Source: Erythrocercus mccallii (taxonomy: Eukaryota; Chordata; Aves; Passeriformes; Dicruridae). Taken from it: 64,000 nucleotides of DNA. Within the stretch, counting starts at the first letter, position 1; each line of letters begins with the position of its first letter. The notes beneath the pieces are model-generated. The model did no database searches, had not been told where the DNA came from, and worked only from the letters and a program-made list of their open reading frames with translations. The stretch spans positions 1-64,000 of the forward strand of contig VZRG01001049.1 in assembly GCA_013397435.1 (NCBI GenBank), in the 5' to 3' direction. A program made the position numbers and the translations under genes. Of this stretch, positions 60,123-64,000 are shown piece after piece.

Positions 60123-60443
60123 CGGGGGGCGGCCTCCGCCGAGAGCGGGCTGCAGCAGCGCCGTCCTGCCGGCGGGTCCGTGGGGGGTGCAGTACAGCGA
60201 GCTGCCAGCGGGCTGGCCCCCATCCGCCGCCGGGGCAAAGGCACCGGGAGCCTGGGAAGCGGCGGCGGCGGCGGAGGAGGAGACAACACAGGGCGCCCCC
60301 GCCACCGCGCCGGTGCTGCGGATCTGGATGAAGGTGCCGGCGGCAAAGCGGGCCGGGAAGCCGGCGGGGGCTGCTCTGGAGTCCGTGGACGGCGCGGGCG
60401 GCGGCGCTGCTGCCGGGGCCGAAGGCTGGAGTCCCCTTCTCAT
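60123..60443 (-). CDS. E2F3: E2F3 exon 1a (E2F3a-specific N-terminus)
   Basis: Residues 1-107: MRRGLQPSAPAAAPPPAPST, then an alanine/proline-rich part, FPARFAAGTFIQIRSTG, a serine/alanine tract and SLYCTPHGPAGRTALLQPAL, ending GGGRPP. E2F3a is an activator E2F that drives S-phase genes with DP1. The start was chosen by match to the human MRKGIQP opening, and AGG before ATG gives A at -3. The PGAYIQI- and SLLYTTPHGP-type landmarks of human E2F3a are recognisable, and the join PP|AKRRLEL is the same as in human. The bird exon is about 25 codons shorter, with fewer alanines. The donor is CCG|GTAAT, the rest being hidden by the gap. The reading frame stays open 120 codons upstream of this ATG, probably because of GC richness. 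Confidence 0.95.
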
Positions 60444-60740
60444 CCTTCCCTCCGGGTCTGTCCCCGCAGCCGCGTCTCCTCCTCCCCCCCGTCCCTCCTC
60501 CCCCCCCGGCCTTCCCAGCTCCTTTCCTCCTCGATGCCGAGGACCCGCGCAAAATACTGGGGGCTGCGGGTGCCGGGGGGGCCCCGGCTGCAGGATACGG
60601 GGCGCCGGGGGGGGACGGAGGCGGCGGGGCGGGCAGATGCGGCGGATGGAGCGGGGCCGCTCCCGCTGTGTGGGGCCGGCTGGAAAATGGCTCCAGGAAG
60701 CGGCGGCTGCTGACAATGAATGAAGGGAAAGGAGACGGGT
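60444..60740 (-). other. E2F3: E2F3a 5' UTR / core promoter (limits unknown)
   Basis: GC-rich sequence immediately upstream of the E2F3a ATG. On the transcript strand it carries long G-runs (complement of C-runs at 60484-60490, 60493-60495 and 60500-60507) that could form a G-quadruplex in the 5' UTR. The transcription start is not determined from sequence. Confidence 0.5.
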
Positions 60741-60743
60741 TAC

Positions 60744-60780
60744 GCGCCAAGGGCCTCCCGCGAAACTCGGATTTCCCGCC
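60744..60780 (-). promoter_or_regulatory. E2F3: Cluster of E2F-binding sites in the E2F3a promoter
   Basis: Three E2F-like sites lie in 37 bases: GCGCCAA (60744-60750), CGCGAAA (60759-60765) and TTTCCCGCC (60772-60780). TTTSSCGC is the E2F/DP consensus. The mammalian E2F3a promoter is known to be E2F-responsive in late G1, so this fits conserved positive autoregulation and RB-dependent repression. Confidence 0.7.
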
Positions 60781-60795
60781 CTCTTTTCAAACCAA

Positions 60796-60803
60796 ATTTG
60801 CAT
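60796..60803 (-). promoter_or_regulatory. E2F3: Octamer motif (ATGCAAAT), first copy
   Basis: The plus strand reads ATTTGCAT, so the transcript strand has the exact POU/Oct octamer ATGCAAAT. It is 16 bases from the E2F-site cluster and about 355 bases upstream of the E2F3a ATG. Confidence 0.5.
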
Positions 60804-60844
60804 GTCCCCGCCCCCGGGGCGCGCCCCGCCCGCCTCGCCGCCTC

Positions 60845-60955
60845 ATTGGCCCCCGCCGCCCTCCGCGCCGTCCAACGCGGGGGGCCACCTCCCCGCCCCT
60901 CCGCCTTCCCATTGGCCCGGGCGCGGCCGCGATTTGCATGCGGCGCGGCGATTGG
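60845..60955 (-). promoter_or_regulatory. E2F3: Three CCAAT boxes plus a second octamer, E2F3a promoter
   Basis: ATTGG on the plus strand (CCAAT in the gene's sense) occurs at 60845-60849, 60911-60915 and 60951-60955, each in an NF-Y-like context (ATTGGC). A second exact octamer ATTTGCAT lies between them at 60932-60939. Evenly spaced CCAAT boxes upstream of E2F sites are typical of cell-cycle promoters bound by NF-Y. Confidence 0.6.
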
Positions 60956-61280
60956 CTGCGGGGGCGAGGCTGGGGGATTCCCCCTGCGCGCAGCCGGGAT
61001 CCCGGTTCGCCGGCTCTCTGACAGTGACAGCTGCTCCCGCACGGAGCGCCCGGCCCGCCCCGGGCACCGCCCCGGCACCGCCTCCGACACCGCCGCCGCC
61101 GGGCTCCCCTCGGCGCGGGGGGCGGGCGGCGAGCGGCGAGCGCCGCTCGGCAGCCTTAGGAAGGCTCTCGCCATCCCGCCCGGTGGGCGCGATTCCTGCC
61201 GCTGCCCCCGCTCCGGAGCTGCCGGTTCCCCCGCGGCAGCTCTGCGGCTCGGAAGGAGTCACATGAGTTCTCGCCCAGGT

Positions 61281-64000
61281 TTGCTCGGAGAGGCACCGGC
61301 CTGCGCCAGCAGGGACGTTCTCAGGGAGCCTTTTAAAGGCCTCCCGGCGCGGGATGTCACCTCCGGTAGCTGGTGAATGGCTTTTCCGCTTGCTTCAGGC
61401 GCCTGCATCCACAAATTTTCAAATCAGCTCACCCGAGGCATTAACTTACTTTTTTTCCGCAAAAAGTGAGCGTTTAGCAAAATATTCCCTCCCATTATGG
61501 TCTGTATTACCTCCAAGAGGTGAAGCAGTGGAAGTATGCCCACCAGCTCTTCTCAATTTCCTGTAGTGGCTTCACTTTCTAAATGCCCCCTTCGAATTAT
61601 AAAATCGTTAAGTTTGGAAAAGGCTTCCAGGGTAATTTGGTCCAACATTCGGCCGAACACCACCCTGGTGTTCTTTTTTGTAGGTTGGCTTTTGTTTTGT
61701 CACCGGGAAAAATAGGGGGAGAGGACATAGTAGTGGTGGCCTGACACACAAAAGCTCACAGAAGTTTGCTCTTCTTCTGTAGAGAGGGTAACAAACCTTT
61801 TAGGAAATGCTAAATTTAATCTAGAAAATTGAGGATCAATGAATTTTGTGGTAAGGAAATCCTACCATAGCTTACCCAGGGGTGCTGGAGTCTTTTTAAT
61901 AGAAGAGAAAGATTTCTTTTAGCAAGTCTTTTAGTGTTGCATTTATGCTCAGCATCCAAGACTTAAAAGCCTTTCCAAGTCTTCATTATGGTCCTCCCAA
62001 CCCAGGCAGGAGCAGGAGTTGCCTGGAAAATTTCATGTTCTGCAGAACTTTAGCATTCTTTAAAATGTCACCCAAATGATCAGTTCTGCTACTGTGGACT
62101 GCTCTTACGGAGTGAGCCAGCAATGTCCAACTCTGTGCCCATGCGCAGGGTGAAGCAGGTGAAAGCTATGCTCAACATGCCCTGCCTACGGCACGTGTAG
62201 CAGCACCTTGCTGGCTGGGTGAGGCAGATCCTCAAGGAGAAGCAGGGAGAAACACAAATCTCTCCCTACTGCAGCATCCATCTCCAGTCTTCTGGAGCAT
62301 CTCCTGTGGTTTTCCTCTGCCTTGGTCCCTGCCATCTTCAGCTAACTACCCATCCTGTGGGGTGTCCCATGCCAGGAATCACTGCCTTGTGCAGAATTGA
62401 GGCATATCAAAAGGCCAAAGCAGGGAAGAGGCTGAGGAACAAGAACAGCAGGTGAAGGGCGAGGGAAAAGTCCAGCTATAAAGAAAAGTGCAGGCAGGCT
62501 GTCAATGTGCTTATAGTTCAAAGTAAAGATTTAACTTTTTTATACGTATGGAAATGGTAGCACTACATTGGTTTCAAGCATCCTGCGAGATGGGGAGAAG
62601 AAATGTGGGCCATGATGTTACAGCATAAGGAAAGAAAGCAATAAATAAAAAAAACAGCAAAATGAGGAAGGCAAAAATAAAGAGTCCTTAGACCAGACCT
62701 TTAAAGAGAAAGATCAGCAACAACTAGAGTATAAAAAGAGCAATATAGGTGTAATAGACTAGCCAGGATCCCAGGAGCAGAAACAAAGCACACTCAAACT
62801 GAGGGAGTAAAACAGACAGCGCATGGTGCACTTCAGAATTCACTTTCATGTATTGGTTCTTTCATAATCTAATTTTCTAGTTGTTCATTACTCTGTCAAG
62901 GGTGTAAATCAAGCAACTGAAACAAAGTAAAGCTAAACTATTAACAGTTAAATCCTATCTTGCTTCTTTGTGTGTTGTTTTTCACACACTTCCTTTTGAA
63001 GGAAAGGGTCTGGCTTAATACATAAGAAACATTAGAAGTCTTCAAGAGGCAAGGAATACACTGTTACACTCAGACGGACACTTCAACTGAACTTCAATAA
63101 ACCCAGAAAAAGAGCATCTATTTTTGCGTAAGAATAGAAAATAAATCCTTACCACAGATTTATGTCTGTAACCAGATGTTAAAAGCTAGTCCCAAAATTG
63201 CACACTAGCCGAATGGGAAGGCCAAGGGACAGGGCCCATATCATCTGAGTGGGAGGGTCATATGTTCCTGTCTTCTGGAATTGGAGTTGTGCTGTGACTG
63301 TGGGGTGGCTGGTAGAAAATCTTCAAATAAAAAGCATGGGGTTCATCTGAACAGGAACTTTGCTGTCCATAAACTGAAATTTGCAGAAAATACTGTGGGA
63401 GAAGAGATGTGTTGTTTTTTCATTAAAACAGTTCTGTGGCAGATATTTCAGCTTGCAGTGGGACCTGTTAAATGTACAATTCACTTGCTGGAGCTAATGG
63501 AAGGAACCTAAAGAAAGTGGAAATAAAAACATGTATAAGAAATGTACAGAAAGCTTCATAAAGGAAGATAATTGCAGGCCCAAAGACTTCTGTTGGTCTG
63601 TAAAGAATGAATTGCTGCCTAAAGGGATGTCATCATCCAGGTATCTGTTGCAGAGAAAATATCCTGCAGAACTCAAAGGCTTAGGAGACACTATAATTAA
63701 GGCTGGTGTACAGCTATGACTTATCTTTCCTTGTGAGTATGGTTCTATGGCACTATTCTGCTATCCTTGTGAATATGGTCTTTATCTGTGTGATGATAAG
63801 CAATTTTACCCACACAGTGTCATTTAGGGAAAAGGCTGCATTTGTCCTGAAAATAATGTATTATGAGAGTTACTTTCTTTGGGATTCTGACTTGTTGCAG
63901 TGGAAGTAATAACAAAAACTTTGCCTAGATGTTAAAAATCTGACTTGAAGACCTGGATTCCAGTATGATTTCTCCCATGAAGAAGATTCTAGACAATGTT
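61281..64000. other. Upstream flank of E2F3, no gene recognised
   Basis: The GC content drops sharply after about 61.3 kb. The rest is AT-rich intergenic sequence with a short CR1-like remnant near 61.6 kb. The open frames present are short and have no family resemblance or splice context. Confidence 0.75.
61594..61676 (-). mobile_element. Short CR1-like 3' remnant
   Basis: TTATAAAATCGTTAAGTTTG, then GGAAAAGGCTTCCAGGGTAA and TTTGGTCCAACATTCGGCC, resembles the very 3' end of a CR1-type LINE in reverse complement, with substitutions. It is too short to classify further. Confidence 0.5.

Larger units (their letters stand above)
59160..61280. promoter_or_regulatory. E2F3: E2F3 CpG island covering both promoters
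   Basis: About 2 kb of very GC- and CG-rich DNA embraces exons 1b and 1a and the upstream promoter of E2F3a. There is no TATA box. GC boxes (GGGCGG/CCGCCC) are frequent. The island explains the many long but spurious open frames on both strands. Confidence 0.9.

Noticed and set aside
59742..60803. Long overlapping open frames on both strands of the CpG island, apart from exon 1a
   Set aside because: GC-rich DNA has few stop codons. The frames run through the assembly gap, lack family resemblance, and only the frame starting at 60443 matches a known protein.
60720..61376. 218-codon plus-strand frame and 139-154-codon frames upstream of E2F3
   Set aside because: They are low-complexity Arg/Pro/Ala translations of promoter CpG island, without splice signals or homology.
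1..64000. CRISPR array, bacterial operon, tRNA or rRNA genes, intact retrovirus
   Set aside because: No regularly spaced repeats, no Shine-Dalgarno-led gene strings, no cloverleaf or rRNA landmarks, and no gag/pol/env frames were seen. The sequence is ordinary avian nuclear DNA.

Overview
The window is vertebrate nuclear DNA, almost certainly from a bird. Two genes are broken into short exons by long AT-rich introns with consensus splice sites. All recognisable interspersed repeats are CR1-type LINE fragments ending in the avian-style 'GGTTGGAAGGGACCT' 3' region. Promoters are CpG islands. No bacterial operon, CRISPR array, phage or integron structure is visible.

Both genes lie on the minus strand in the order E2F3 (right) then CDKAL1 (left), as I recall for human 6p22.3. 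E2F3 appears complete, and every exon junction is in frame. Exon 1a (60123-60443) is joined to exons 2-7 at 30120-30231, 27511-27730, 26805-26963, 24232-24346, 21776-21911 and 20790-21055, giving 442 residues. A second first exon, 1b (59584-59598), gives the shorter E2F3b protein starting MPLQQ. The 3' UTR runs to about 18765, where two AATAAA signals lie. CDKAL1 starts about 4.2 kb further left: a CpG-island promoter with a non-coding first exon near 14.46 kb, then two coding exons (10961-11127 and 7984-8096) that encode residues 1-93. The rest of the gene lies beyond base 1.

Region by region: 1-7983 CDKAL1 intron; 7984-14560 CDKAL1 5' half, with CR1 copies at 10126-10565 and 13691-14062; 14.6-18.76 kb intergenic; 18.76-30.23 kb E2F3 exons 2-7 and 3' UTR; 30.23-59.58 kb the large E2F3 first intron, with several CR1s; 59.2-61.3 kb E2F3 CpG island with two promoters and an 81-base assembly gap (60037-60117); 61.3-64 kb upstream flank with nothing recognised.

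The most striking single signal is intron 4 of E2F3. It has textbook minor-spliceosome (U12, AT-AC) boundaries and branch site, and only those boundaries restore the reading frame. Other points worth a look are E2F-like sites clustered upstream of exon 1a (autoregulation), two octamers and three inverted CCAAT boxes in the same promoter, and seed matches for miR-34, miR-15/16 and miR-17 families in the 3' UTR. I found no sign of a wholly new biological system.
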